Of a stretch of DNA of 64,000 bases, positions 36,701-47,630 are shown piece by piece. The DNA comes from Anarhynchus alexandrinus (lineage: Eukaryota > Chordata > Aves > Charadriiformes > Charadriidae): assembly GCA_008711295.1 (NCBI GenBank), contig VUYV01000125.1:630643-694642 (forward strand), written 5' to 3'. The notes under the pieces were generated by a model. That model ran no database searches, was not told the DNA's origin, and saw only the letters and a list, made by a program, of their open reading frames with translations. The stretch's first letter is position 1. Every line of letters begins with the position of its first letter. The position numbers and the translations under genes were made by a program.

Positions 36701-37560
36701 AATCTAAACTGCTAACTTTCTTCCTTTCACAAGCGGGCAGGGAATAATTTCAGCCGAAATTAATTAGCATCTAGTTCGCAACTTCAGTGGTGTGCAGAAG
36801 GATTCGTAGAATAAAATGTAGGAATATCTCATTTCAGGGGTTGCTCTCACACCTTACCTTGTGCACCCTTCTCCTCCTTTATGTTCTCGTGCACATTACA
36901 CATTCCTATTATGGGTGGCAAAGGATTAATTTTAAAACATAGTCAGACATTTAGCTGTTGCATGGGATTCTTAAATATCTATTCTCTGTAGCCAGAAAGG
37001 TTTACTTCCAAGTTAAAAGAAAGGGAATCAAAACCGATTATGACACTGATTTTGTTGCCTTCTGTCTATAACTAGTAAAATAAAAAAAAAAATCCATGTT
37101 ACAGATAAGAGAAAGAAAAAGTTTTGCTGTTGGTGGTTTGGTTTGGTTTGGTTTTTTTTTCACGTGGAGTTTGAGTGTTTCCCTGTGTTGCACAGCCACC
37201 TGTCTCCCTTTCCTGTGATGCAGCAATACATGACACTTCTTTTGAACCAGAAGGGCTTGAGGGAAGCAGGATCTTCCATGCTTGACGCAACAAAAACCCA
37301 TGTCGACTTAACCAGAAACCTTGCATGTTCAAGAAGCGGGGGATCAGTCTCTGTTTGGGAGGAGAAAAAAGAATGAATTGTTTCCTTTTTCAGAGGCAGT
37401 GTCAACCAAAAGAGTAATTCTGGCAGTGTTGCGGTGGTGGTGATAGGCAGATGTAGTACCTGTTCTTTTCTCTGAGGCAAATATATGCCGATGACTTGCA
37501 GAATCAGAGCAGCCTGTTAGGGTGAATGGTGTATGACAAATCCCTGATGAACAAAGTACA
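33701..37560. other. Unique DNA, no gene seen
   Basis: No exon or transposon was recognised. It contains a CCAA tract near 34601-34620 and a somewhat GC-richer stretch at about 35990-36670. The open frames are short and contradictory between strands. Confidence 0.55.
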
Positions 37561-37659
37561 TATTATTAGAAAACATTATGGAAAGTTCCACTGCTTGTGT
37601 GCAGCGGTGGCTTTTTATAGCCCTAATTATAATTGAGGTGGCAATATAATCTCTGCCTG

Positions 37660-37737
37660 TACACCCTGGGCTCTGAGCTTGTCCTGATCTCTCACTTTAA
37701 GGCGGTTCAAATCTGTCCAGTGCTTAGATGGGAGCCG
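37660..37737 (+). mobile_element. Possible 5S rRNA-derived SINE head (AmnSINE1-like)
   Basis: Three blocks line up in order with the 5S rRNA gene. TACACCCTG (37660-37668) resembles the 5S TACCACCCTG. GTCCTGATCTC (37681-37691) resembles GTCTGATCTC. AGTGCTTAGATGGGAGCCG (37719-37737) resembles AGTACTTGGATGGGAGACCG. The spacer between the second and third blocks is 27 bases, the same as in 5S rRNA as I know it. The rest is diverged, so it is not a functional 5S gene. Ancient amniote AmnSINE1 elements begin with a 5S-derived segment and many copies are retained as conserved enhancers. That identity is an inference, and I did not recognise the tRNA-derived or tail parts of such an element. Confidence 0.4.
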
Positions 37738-39840
37738 GTGATAAAGCTAATCTCCTAAGAAAAGCTGGTATCCAAGATACCCTAAAGGTGTTATAGGGTA
37801 ATTGACAGGTTACATTTATGTTTACCAGATGCCTTCTAAAATTGGCAAGAGGTTGGCGAAGAGTAAGGATAAGCTCTTACTCTTTTACTACTGCAGCACA
37901 GATGGGAGTTACTCAGTTCACTATTTTTGTAATAAGTATTAGACCTTATGTCACTACTATTAACCATTAGGCATTATTCTATTTCTTATGCTAAAAACAT
38001 GTTCATTTTGTGCATTAAGATTTGTCGTTGTTGTTCATTTATTGATGGCTTTTTATCTAAGGACAGTGTGGCAAATGATGTGGCTGCTTATATTTCTAAT
38101 GGCTATAATTTTTTTCCTGTGTGATGTACTGCAGGACTTCAAAGGGTTAATTTGAGCGTTTGAGGTAGGACAGGAAATAATGGTTACAAAAGATGAGGAG
38201 AAATAAGGTACTAATGAAAGGAAGATGAAGGAAAAAAATGGGGACATTACCAGCGGTGGGATAGTTCTTGCCCAGCGTCAAAGCAGCTGTCAATGTTGTG
38301 CTTTCCCTTTGAAAGGTAGCAGCTGATCCATCTCTCTGCTCTACTCCTTCCATTCCAGAAGATCAACAGGGATCCTTAGCCTAAGCATGGGGTGTTGCAG
38401 ATTTAGATGGTTTCCACAGTCCCTAGCTGGCAATCCTGGTAGACAGAAATTCCTGGTAAACAATGCTGATCATTTAGATGGAAGAAGTTAAAAAAAAAAT
38501 GGATGCAAAAGAGTTCTTGACCCTGAGTGATTAGCAAACAAGTAAAATAAATAGTTGGATATTAGAATGCAGCTAATTAAAATTCAGCAGATATTATCCT
38601 GAAGTGCAGAAACAATTTGGAAAATGAAAAGCTATCTTTGTGTCCTATGTTCACGCAATGTATTGCAGAAAAATACAGCTCTGGCAGCTCTTGAGCCCAT
38701 TTCAGTACTAAATTCCAGAACATGAAGTACATCATGAATTCACATGACAGAAGGAACACTTTTGCATTACAGATAAATATCAAAATACAGATATAAAAAT
38801 GTAATGTTTATATATGGTACATAAATATTAAAATCCATACAAAAGGTGAGAATGTCATCTTGAGATGCAATGGCTTGTGTCATTCCAGTCCCACCTCGTC
38901 CATATTTCAGCCAAGAGCCTACACCGTTGGGAAGTCATTAAGGATTTGCAGATATGCAAGCAAATAAGGGAAAGAGAACCTTCAAGTTGTCTTGAGTCCT
39001 GGGGTTTCCTGTATGAAAATCATGTTTACATACCTGTAGTACTTACAAATGTAGCAGACTTAGAAGGCAGTTTTTCCCACCAGCAAGGGAAGCAGTTGCT
39101 TCAAGAAAGGTGTATACAACAAATGGCAAAGATCCACTATTTTTGAACTTTAGAGGACAACAAAGGACACCAGGTCAGCCCCTTCAGCAAGAAGGTCGGG
39201 TCAGGGATCAGCCACTGTTGGTAGATAGTGCTGTGACCCGCTGCAACCACAACAACCCTGATGGCAACGCTGGCGATGTGGCACTGAATTGTGGGCCATA
39301 GTACAATAGCGTTGGGAGTCTTGGGTAAAACTCAGGCTAGCACAGTAAATGGGTTTGGCTTATACATATCAGAAAATCCATATTAAGAAAACCTAGATGC
39401 CAATAATTACTACATCTGAGTTGGGAGGAAGGAACAGTCTGTACCTCAGAGCCATTCTCACAGCACCGAGCTGGAGCAGGGTGTTGCATTGCTCTGTGCT
39501 AAGAAAAATGATGGGGCTAGAAGGAAGGCGCTGGACGAAGGGGAGCTCCTGTAGCATCCCTGAGTCAGGGTCCTTCCTGAAACAACGGGGAGCAAGGAGG
39601 GGGACACGGCACCTGAGGAGGAGCCCGGCAGAGAGGGGCAGCAACAAAGCTGCAGGAACAGTCAGATTACTCTGAGGTGGGGAGACAGATTTTCTTGAAT
39701 AAAACTTATTCAAAATCTGAAAACAAAAAGGCATTGCACTTTAGGTAAGAACCAAACATAAAAGCCTTTTGTTGTTTCATCCCTTTTGGCTGAATAAACA
39801 ATGCCTGGCTTTGAAGAAGCTATTTCTGTGTCATTTTAAT
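37738..39840. other. Unique DNA, no gene seen
   Basis: No supported exon. The plus-strand frame at 38865-39146 (93 codons) has no codon or splice support. Confidence 0.5.
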
Positions 39841-40150
39841 CAGCTGCTAGTCACAGGCTCTCAGTGGAAAAAGGCTTCCCAGTACCAAATGTAGTTAGGC
39901 CCTTTAGATTTATCCTAATTGGGGAAATAAAGGGTCTGCATTATGGGATTATTCCCTCAAGAAAAATAAAAAAAAAGGCAAGCCTGCCACTTGGGGGTGC
40001 AGGCATGCTGGGCTGCCACAGCAGCTAAAGTGCAGCTTGCCTTGTAATTATGACAGCTGGATTCTTGGTTGTAAAACAGAGATAAGCAGTAAAATTAGCA
40101 CCGTCGTGGAGAAACGATGCATTAATATCAGAAGCTTTGTTGAGGCTTCC
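39841..40150. promoter_or_regulatory. Candidate conserved non-coding element upstream of the CpG island
   Basis: Non-repetitive sequence with clustered transcription-factor-like words: TAATTATGACAG near 40044, GATAAGCAG near 40082, GCATTAATATC near 40118 and CAGCTG near 39841. It lacks coding frames and lies about 1.5 kb from the CpG island. The call rests on texture only. Confidence 0.25.
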
Positions 40151-40719
40151 TAAATTTCCACTATCTCTGTATGGATACTAAAGCAATCCTTGAGGAGAAA
40201 TAGAAGTATTTTCATTCCAGACAGTAGTTCTTCAGGGAGCTCTCTGGCATGGAGACTGACGTGTAAAATCCAAGTTGCTGTAGAAGTAATGATGCAATCG
40301 CAGAGTATGTCTGTGCAGCAAAACGAAGGCATGACTGTAGCCCACGTGAGTGCTGCCAGGTGAATTATGCAAGCACACCTAATAGTGAAGACAGTGAAAG
40401 TTTTGGTGAATGCTACCAGCTACTGCATGCCCAGAGAGATATGTTGGACTAAAGCCCGTTCTAACGTATTTTCTCTGCTAGCACGGGCTTCATTAGCGTA
40501 GGGGAATTCTTTTTTTTCCCTTTATCTGTCCTAACCTGCTGGATAATTTTGCACTACAGGTGGCTGCGTGCTACCAGAGAGGCTTGCACCTTATTGATGG
40601 GTGAAGTCAGTGCTTGGTGGGTGCATCTGTGCCCTATATGCGAGCAGAAAATGCTCTGGGATTCTGCGTGTGAAATGCTCTGTATCAAAGTGTGTTATTT
40701 CTGGCAATTTCATAGTTAA

Positions 40720-41240
40720 ACCAATGCAAAAAGCCTGATCCTTTTAACTCTTTCCTGCAAATGCAGTGTGTTGAAACTGAAATACTTCCTCTGTCAGAGA
40801 AAAACGTGATTAATTGCAAGCTCAGATGTAAAATTAGAGCTTGAGGGAAGGGCTGTCACCCTGCCACTTACAGACATTTAATGGTAGACAAAGGGCTTGT
40901 AAAATGAAATGCTGGAAACTGTTGTGAGATGCCAGCCAAAGTAGCCAACAGATTAGACAACTTAACGGGCCGTTTCCACTCTTAATTTCGTGATGTCTCT
41001 CTTTGTGGTCGTGCAACCAGCGCAGTCATTCAGATTGTATCTACAGAAATGCTTCTCCACAGCCTAATGCTGCTAAGTGCATTCTTCTCACTCAGCAATT
41101 GCATTAACATTTAATATAATATTAATATGGGCTCTTTTACTATGAGGGCATGAAGAAGGGATGCAAATTACAGATATAAAATATCTGAAGAGCCTTTTGA
41201 CTCCTATCGGGCAATTAGTACTTATTTTACTCTTGTAGCT
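40720..41240. promoter_or_regulatory. Candidate conserved non-coding element next to the CpG island
   Basis: AT-rich, non-repetitive block immediately upstream of the CpG island. It has a perfect octamer ATGCAAAT at 41161-41168 (the POU-factor site), homeodomain-like GATTAATTGC near 40808 and GCAATTGCATTAAC near 41095, and no coding frame. This fits a promoter-proximal enhancer. Cross-species conservation is assumed, not shown. Confidence 0.3.
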
Positions 41241-41365
41241 GTATATACGCAGGTAGGAAAAAAAAAAAGTGAGTAGTGGTTTGACACGGGACCTTCTTGT
41301 CCTCCACCTTGGACGACTACTTAAATTTCACCACGTCTTGCATTCTTGCTTTGATTTCCTTTCAG

Positions 41366-41427
41366 TAGCGGGCAGGATGACAACCTACCTGAGGAAGGAA
41401 GTGGAAGAATGGACATTTACATTTCAT
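41366..41427 (+). CDS. Candidate exon with start codon beside the CpG island
   Basis: This 62-base segment follows a good acceptor (ctttgatttcctttcag) and precedes an excellent donor (CAT then GTAAGTTCC). An ATG at 41377 opens 17 codons, MTTYLRKEVEEWTFTFH, leaving the frame open at the donor with no base left over. It sits just upstream of the CpG island on the plus strand, so it could belong to a transcript that starts further left and continues past the island. No family is recognised and 17 codons is too short to exclude chance. Confidence 0.22.
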
Positions 41428-41930
41428 GTAAGTTCCCTGTATCTGGGTGTTCAGAAAGGATTTTAAGCCGGCAGCTGAAGCAGCGCCCAGCAAAGTGCAG
41501 GGCTCAGAAGACACCTACAAGACAAAAGTTTGCGGAGGGTAAAACTACCTCTGTGACCCGCGCCGGCCTGCTTGCATTCCTTAATAGCAGAAGGCAGCTA
41601 CCCACGGGGCCAACGACTAAATCACGACATACTACTTTGCCGTGGAAAAGGGACGCCACGGGTGCAGCCCTGAGCCCGTCCCCGAGACGGCGGTCCCCGC
41701 CGACGGGACGCGGGGGCACACAGCCGGTTTGGGGGGAAAATCTCCGTCAGAAGCCACCGCCTTCCTCCCTGCCCTCCTCCCCCACCCCCACCCCCCCATC
41801 CTCGGCGATATAACTTCATTTCACACCACCGCCGCATCGGCCCGAGGCGGGGGGGAGGAAGGGAGGCGGAGCAGGTGCCGGGGTGTGCCGGGCAGCACCG
41901 CCCGCCGCCGCCTCCCCATCGAAGGAGCAG

Positions 41931-41952
41931 AAGGAGGAGGAGGAGGAGGAGG
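41931..41952. repeat. GGA trinucleotide tract in the CpG island
   Basis: Tandem GGA units. Read on the minus strand they give a leucine or serine run, which explains the leucine-stretch frame seen there. Confidence 0.9.
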
Positions 41953-42093
41953 CGGCGGGACGGAGGCGGCCGGTCCGGGCCATGCTGGAGGCGCGGCGGC
42001 ACCTGGCGGGCGCGCAGAGCGGGCGGGCGGCGGGGCAGCCTCCTCGGCGCTGCTAGGGCGGCGGCAGCGGGGGCCGCGCCGGGAGGCACCTCC

Positions 42094-42123
42094 ATCGCAT
42101 CCCCTCGCATCGCATCGCATCGC
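42094..42123. repeat. GCATC pentamer repeat abutting the gap
   Basis: Repeated ATCGC units run straight into the N run, so the gap probably begins inside a GC-rich tandem repeat. Confidence 0.85.
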
Positions 42124-42566
42124 NNNNNNNNNNNNNNNNNNNNNNNNNNNNNNNNNNNNNNNNNNNNNNNNNNNNNNNNNNNNNNNNNNNNNNNNNNNNN
42201 NNNNNNNNNNNNNNNNNNNNNNNNNNNNNNNNNNNNNNNNNNNNNNNNNNNNNNNNNNNNNNNNNNNNNNNNNNNNNNNNNNNNNNNNNNNNNNNNNNNN
42301 NNNNNNNNNNNNNNNNNNNNNNNNNNNNNNNNNNNNNNNNNNNNNNNNNNNNNNNNNNNNNNNNNNNNNNNNNNNNNNNNNNNNNNNNNNNNNNNNNNNN
42401 NNNNNNNNNNNNNNNNNNNNNNNNNNNNNNNNNNNNNNNNNNNNNNNNNNNNNNNNNNNNNNNNNNNNNNNNNNNNNNNNNNNNNNNNNNNNNNNNNNNN
42501 NNNNNNNNNNNNNNNNNNNNNNNNNNNNNNNNNNNNNNNNNNNNNNNNNNNNNNNNNNNNNNNNNN
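42124..42566. other. Assembly gap (443 N) in the CpG island
   Basis: A continuous N run in the centre of the island. A first exon, its start codon or the core promoter may lie in the missing sequence. Confidence 0.99.
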
Positions 42567-43390
42567 ACCGTTCTTCATTTTAATTTGAAGGCTGTGAGCT
42601 CTGAGCCGGAGATCCAGCAAACCGCGGAACAGTTTGCAAACACGTTCATGGGTTTTAGCATCTCGGCAGCAGTGAACAGCTCTTGCCAGGCGACCCTTTT
42701 CCTGCCTCCCTCTAACTAGGGCATCTCCATCTAAAACACCAACGGCGCCTTCTCTGTGTATCATGCTTCCCACCCCCCACCTCACCCCCCAAAAAAAGAA
42801 ACCCAACCCCAAAACCCAGCCCTCCCACAGAAAAAATAACTTTAGAGTTCTTGGAGTTCTCTTTGTTATTATTTAGAATAATTATTTAGTGCAGGCTAGA
42901 TGGGTTTTCCCTCCTCGCATTAAAAAAGTTGTCGGAGCACATCAACGTAAGGTGGTGGTGGGGGAGGAAGGGTTCCACAGCAGCAGCCCCTGTGAAGGCG
43001 AAGGGACCGGGGATGGCCGGGCTGCCCGGGGGTAAGGCACCGGGGGCGGTGGGAGTTCACCTGCCGCCCGTCTTGTCCCGACCCGGGCACTCCCGGTGCT
43101 CCCCCCCCCCCGGCACTCCCCGCCGAGGCTGCCGCCGCCCCGTCGGGGAAGGAGCTCAGCCCCTGGGATCGCCGTGGGTCCCCCCTCCGCACTGCTACCA
43201 CCCCCTCGCCCCACAGCACGAAACACTCCGTGGCATGGAGGGGGGGGGGGCTACTGCGTGGGGGCTGCCCCGTGCCCCCCTCCCGCGACGCCTTTTCGCC
43301 CTCTGCGAACTCCAGACGTGCCCCTGTGCCGGGGGGGACTGTTTCTGTCCCTCCCTGTGACAGCCGGGCTGGGGGGAATCTCGGGGCTGG

Positions 43391-45360
43391 AGACCTTTTA
43401 ATCGTCCTAGTTGTATCTTCCCGAAGCTTAGTAGAACAACTGTTATCCTAATGAGTAACGGAATAGTTCCATTGACTTTTAGACCTGTTCCCGTCATTAG
43501 TCACATTTTTTTTTTTTTTTTATTTTAAAATGAAACTACTGTATCAGTAAAATTGAATATTTTATTAGCTCTTCAATTATTCAGCACGGCGGATTCTCAA
43601 AATCCAATAACATTCACACAGTTGCAGCGAGCATGTGATAGCTTATGCAATATGTCCTTGTACCTGCAGTTTATGCCCAAAGTCTTTTAAGCAAAAGATA
43701 CTGTATCTGCCACAAAGTCTGGACTTGTCATAAATACTTTGCACTGGGTTTCTGTAGGGCTCGTCATAGTTCACATCTGAGACATTTTTTCATTTAAGTC
43801 TACAGTCTTGCCATGTTTTTCGGTAACTTCAGAACAGAGAGAACTTCATAGATTTTCTAGTGGAAGTGAAATAGGAAGGTAAAAAAAAAACCACATTTGC
43901 TCTGTGGTTGTTTAAGCTGTAATTATTCAGTTAAAGGTTTGTCCTTGGCTTTCAAAATGAAACAGAAGAAAATTATACAGAGTCTTTTTTTATGCTGAAA
44001 CAGAATAAAACGCTGCTTGACAGGTCTGATATACTGGGTTAATTTTGCTCACTGTCATAACGTTTACTTTTAATAGATCCTCTCATCCTTATGATGACTG
44101 TAAGCACTGTAAGTAACTGAAACTCTTTAGAAGGAAGGTTTTGAAGCGTACAAAACTTTTTGTGCATTGTTCAAACATTACTTACCGATGAGCCCATTTG
44201 CATAATAGTGTATAATGAAAACCTATGGTAGTGTCATCTATGCAGTGACCAGTTCTTCCCTGTCCTCTGTTGGGGTAAATTTCAACTGCAGATCAAAGTT
44301 AGGTCATATAGTTCATTACCGACCCGTGTTTCAAGTCTACTGTTAAAGAAAAATACCAACTCCTTTTTTATTGGAGCTCTGAAAAGTAATCATGCAGGTC
44401 AAAACCCTGTTTATTCATCATGTCTTAAAACCCTCTTTTGCTTTTTGCATTTGGAACACAAACATAGTGTATCAGCAAGTATTTTTTTCTTCTTTTTTTT
44501 TTTTTTTAATGGAGAGAGAAGGGGAAGAAAGATTGAGAGAGAGAGAGATGATGATGATGATGATGATGAAAAAGCCATCCCAATGGAAGACTGGAATTTT
44601 CTTCTTTGTGATAAGTCTGATAAATTTGCAATCTCATGCACTGTAACAGGAGTCTGATTTTCGGAGATGTGTTTATATGCATGTATATGATGAAACCAGG
44701 CTTCAAGGGTGCAGTGAGTTTGACCCCTTAGTTTGCAAGAAAGATGCAGGTGCATTTTTAATAAGGAATGTCCTTTTCTACATATTTCAAAACAGCTGTA
44801 AGGTTTTACATCTGCTGTTGTTGCTGTTCCTTGGTCAAATTTGAACGCGAGCCAATCTGATGTTCTACCATGTAGTGGACAGACAGTAACTACAAGAGTA
44901 ACTCCAGAGACTACAAGAGATTATTTCAGGTGGAAGAAACACGGTGCATCTCATCTATAGTAAAACAGGTCCCTGAGTCCCACTGTGTATATTATTGAGA
45001 ATAAATAAGCCAATAACTTTCAGAACAGTCAGTGAAGATTGGGATCAAATGAAAGGAAAATGCACTTTAAAATTGGTGGCTGTTTTAGTCCCCAGATTTA
45101 CCTCATGGCATGGGGTAAGCTGATCGGCTATGGTAATGGTACTGTAAATGCGTAGCAAATTGGAGTGTTCTATGTCTCTGTGTTAAATGTCTTCGCAACA
45201 GTACATTCCGAAGATTTCCTGTTTGAGTTGCCTTTCTTGCGAACGGATCCTTAAATTGTATCATGCTTTTTCACACAGGTTGTTGCTGAATTTTTATGTA
45301 TGGTTTGCCTAAAAATGGTATTGACATTGCCAAAACCAGGCAAATTCAGCTCTTTTTTTT
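43391..45360. other. Unique DNA, no gene seen
   Basis: A T-run at 43507-43522 follows the island. A weak exon-like piece (44079-44101, before GTAAGC) is too short to call. Confidence 0.5.
44480..44570. repeat. Poly-T, GA and GAT compound microsatellite
   Basis: A T-rich tract (to about 44508) is followed by GAGAGAGA (about 44534-44547) and then tandem GAT units to 44569. Frames through it are repeat translations. Confidence 0.9.
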
Positions 45361-46458
45361 ATGACTGTGTCCTGTGAGCCTGAGACAAATATTTTGGAAC
45401 TCTCAAGGAACTGTTTCAAAGATGTTGCTTTCTCTCCGTTACAGCGGGAACCTTCACTCTCTCTGAGGCTTAGAAGTTTCTATAAAGCCTCTTTCTGCAG
45501 CTGGAATGAGCTGCAAGGAGTGAAAGTGCTGAGAAACAAGAGAGGTAAACTGTAGCTTTGTTCTCACCTAACTTTACCGAAAGACTGGAAAGATCACAGA
45601 CACTTCTAAAGACCAAGATTATTCTGTTTTATCAAATGCCTTTGCATCTTTGGACGGCATCTGCTTCTGTACAAAATGCTGACAGTATGACCCTGCATAA
45701 TGATTTTCACTGTTCTGTTAACAAATTACATTTGTATTCAAATTGATTTTCCATGACTGCTCATATAGCCTCCAGAAAGCATATAGCAGATATACTATTG
45801 CATCCTGTACGTGTCTGGTCAGCTTAGGACAGAATTTGATGTCAAGCCATGCATTGTTATAACTGGAATGAATAGCCTTGGTGGTATTCGTTGGGTGTTT
45901 TAAGTGCCCGACTTCCTCTTTCTCTGCCCTTTATGTCTTTATCCTTTATGTCTTTTTTCAAAGGGTATACTTCATACAAGGTTGTGTATCAATGGTAGCA
46001 TAGTGAAAAGGGGCACTGTCTTATCTTCCCTCCTCCACATTTTTCCAATTACCATCCAGCTGAAAATCAAGAAAATGATCCACTTTGGAAGTTATTTCAA
46101 AAGACGGTCACTTTTTATTAAGAGGTTGATTTTTATGCCTTGAATTAGCTGTTTGTACAGCACATGTCCATACGACAGCAGTAACAAACTCACAGCCTGA
46201 TAGCCCTTCAACAGAAGTAAAGATATCTGGAGAAGCGGTATTCAAGAAACTAAGAGTAAGAAATAAATCTGTGTTATTCTCAAATTTATTGTGAGTCACA
46301 TAGTAGTCAGCATGTTACTGTTTTCCTTTTTTTTAGGTTTTTACACATTTCAAACTTATGTAAGCCACAGAGGCAGGAGCATTTCTGAAAACTTAGAGGA
46401 TGATCAGCATCGAATTACAAGTGATATTGGGCTTCTTTGTAGCATACTTGAAGCCTAG
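45361..46458 (+). CDS. Candidate two-exon small reading frame (about 101 codons), unidentified
   Basis: Exon 1 could run from ATG 45361 to 45544 and ends in the peptide WNELQGVKVLRNKR, with a donor AGAGAG before GTAAAC. Alternatively it could begin at a good acceptor (cctctttctgcag) before 45501. The 792-base intron ends in an excellent acceptor (ttttccttttttttag). Exon 2 is 46337-46458. The phase fits: one base is left over and two bases complete a Gly codon. The frame then runs 39 codons to TAG, with acidic stretches such as SENLEDDQHRITSD and about a third of codons starting with G. An AATAAA lies at 46582-46587, about 124 bases after the stop. It sits 2 kb downstream of the CpG island on the plus strand. 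I recognise no family, and the N-terminal part has little coding character. A lncRNA or a chance arrangement is quite possible. Confidence 0.25.
45928..45955. repeat. Short tandem duplication of CCTTTATGTCTTT
   Basis: Two exact 13-base copies at 45928-45940 and 45943-45955, with a 15-base period. Confidence 0.85.
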
Positions 46459-46581
46459 CTGCCTCGGGTTTGAAAGAGTATGGGTTGAACATCAAAACAG
46501 TATCAATTTATTTCAACTTTCAAAACAGGTTCATGGCAAAAATATGAGTTTAATTTTTCTTGATCAGATGATACACTAGAA

Positions 46582-46587
46582 AATAAA
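46582..46587 (+). promoter_or_regulatory. AATAAA polyadenylation hexamer
   Basis: Perfect hexamer about 124 bases downstream of the stop of the candidate two-exon frame. Such hexamers are frequent in AT-rich DNA, so it supports that frame only weakly. Confidence 0.2.
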
Positions 46588-46599
46588 AGATGAGTTAAA

Positions 46600-47630
46600 A
46601 GATGAAAACACAAATAAGGGTTGTTAGAACCTTAACATTTGAATACTTAAAAACCCCAGAAGATGTTGTCTCATATTGGAGGACCTACATACATTTTCTA
46701 TTTAAATGGAGTGAAGGGAGGAAGTAGGGGGAAAGCCAACATCAGCCTAAATTCAGTGTCTTACATCAGCCCAAGGAATAAGTGATAATGGGTCTAGGTT
46801 TCCTTCTTTGTGAGAAACTGAGATTGTACAAGATCTTGCCTTAGAGGGAGACCTGCCCCCTGTGTGTAGTGACAGTAAGATATGGTTAATTTTCTAATAA
46901 TATCATGTGTAGGGGGGGTAAAGCAGCTTTTGTGCCATTCGTATCGCAAGACCAGAGCGCAGACTTGTTCGAAAACAGTAACTGCATTTGCAGACCTGGA
47001 TGCTGGATATTACTGAAAGCGGGGGCTGAGCTAGCGGCTGAATTGTCCCAGAAATTTGGAGGCACAGAATTTTGTGCATGTCTTTTCATCGTTTGGGCTT
47101 TTATCAAATCTCGGTCTTGCTGTTGTGGGAATATACTTACGGGGTTTTTCTGTTCGTTTGTTTGTGTGGGTTTTTTTCTCTTTAATCAGCAAGCTGTGTT
47201 ACCTTTCATCACAGTGGGGGTGTTCTTCTATTTTAAGTTTTAAAAGCCGAGAAATGAAACAGACCATGATTATCTAATAAAGTGTCTAGCTAATCTACCT
47301 AATAATTACAGTATGTGGTGTGTGAGTGAATGCATTATCATATGAAACACATGAAAACAACTTAACTTTACATACTGTATAGTGGCTATATGCATGCATA
47401 CGTACTATATTGTGCGTATATCCACACCAGACAGCCTACAGAGGAATTACATTAACTTATGAGCCACACATCTAGTCTGACACTTCTTAAAAGTCTGGAT
47501 AATGTTAGATCAGACTTCATCATTCTACGAACTTGGGATGCAGAGCTCTGTGTTTCAAGTCAAAATTTGTTAAATTCAACAAAAGCAATGAACGCCTTAG
47601 TCTGTTTTTTGAGATTCCCAACATTATTCA
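46600..47630. other. Unique DNA, no gene seen
   Basis: No repeat body or supported exon. The two plus-strand frames at 46905-47277 overlap each other and run into T/G-rich sequence. Confidence 0.5.

Larger units (their letters stand above)
41540..43390. promoter_or_regulatory. CpG island, probable promoter of an unidentified gene
   Basis: The only strongly GC- and CpG-rich region in the window, with sharp edges against AT-rich flanks. It is interrupted by a 443-base gap at 42124-42566. It holds a TATA-like GATATAAC at 41807-41814, a GGA tract (41931-41952), C-runs on the plus strand at 41781-41798 and 43101-43111, and a G-run at 43240-43250. Plausible first-exon donors exist on both strands. 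On plus there is ATCAAC before GTAAGG near 42949, and an ATG at 43013 (MAGLPG) before GTAAGG at 43032. On minus there is CAG before GTGAAC near 43049. Direction is therefore undecided and it may be bidirectional. Bird promoters of broadly or developmentally expressed genes commonly look like this. Long open frames here are by-products of GC richness and the N run. Confidence 0.8.

Noticed and set aside
41622..42812. 396-codon minus-strand open frame with a leucine run resembling a signal peptide
   Set aside because: Most of it is N translated as X. The leucine run is just the GGA tract read backwards, and the rest is GC-rich CpG-island sequence with open frames on both strands.
44392..44755. 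Several frames of 66-114 codons
   Set aside because: They cross poly-T and GA/GAT microsatellites, giving F, K, M, D or H runs.
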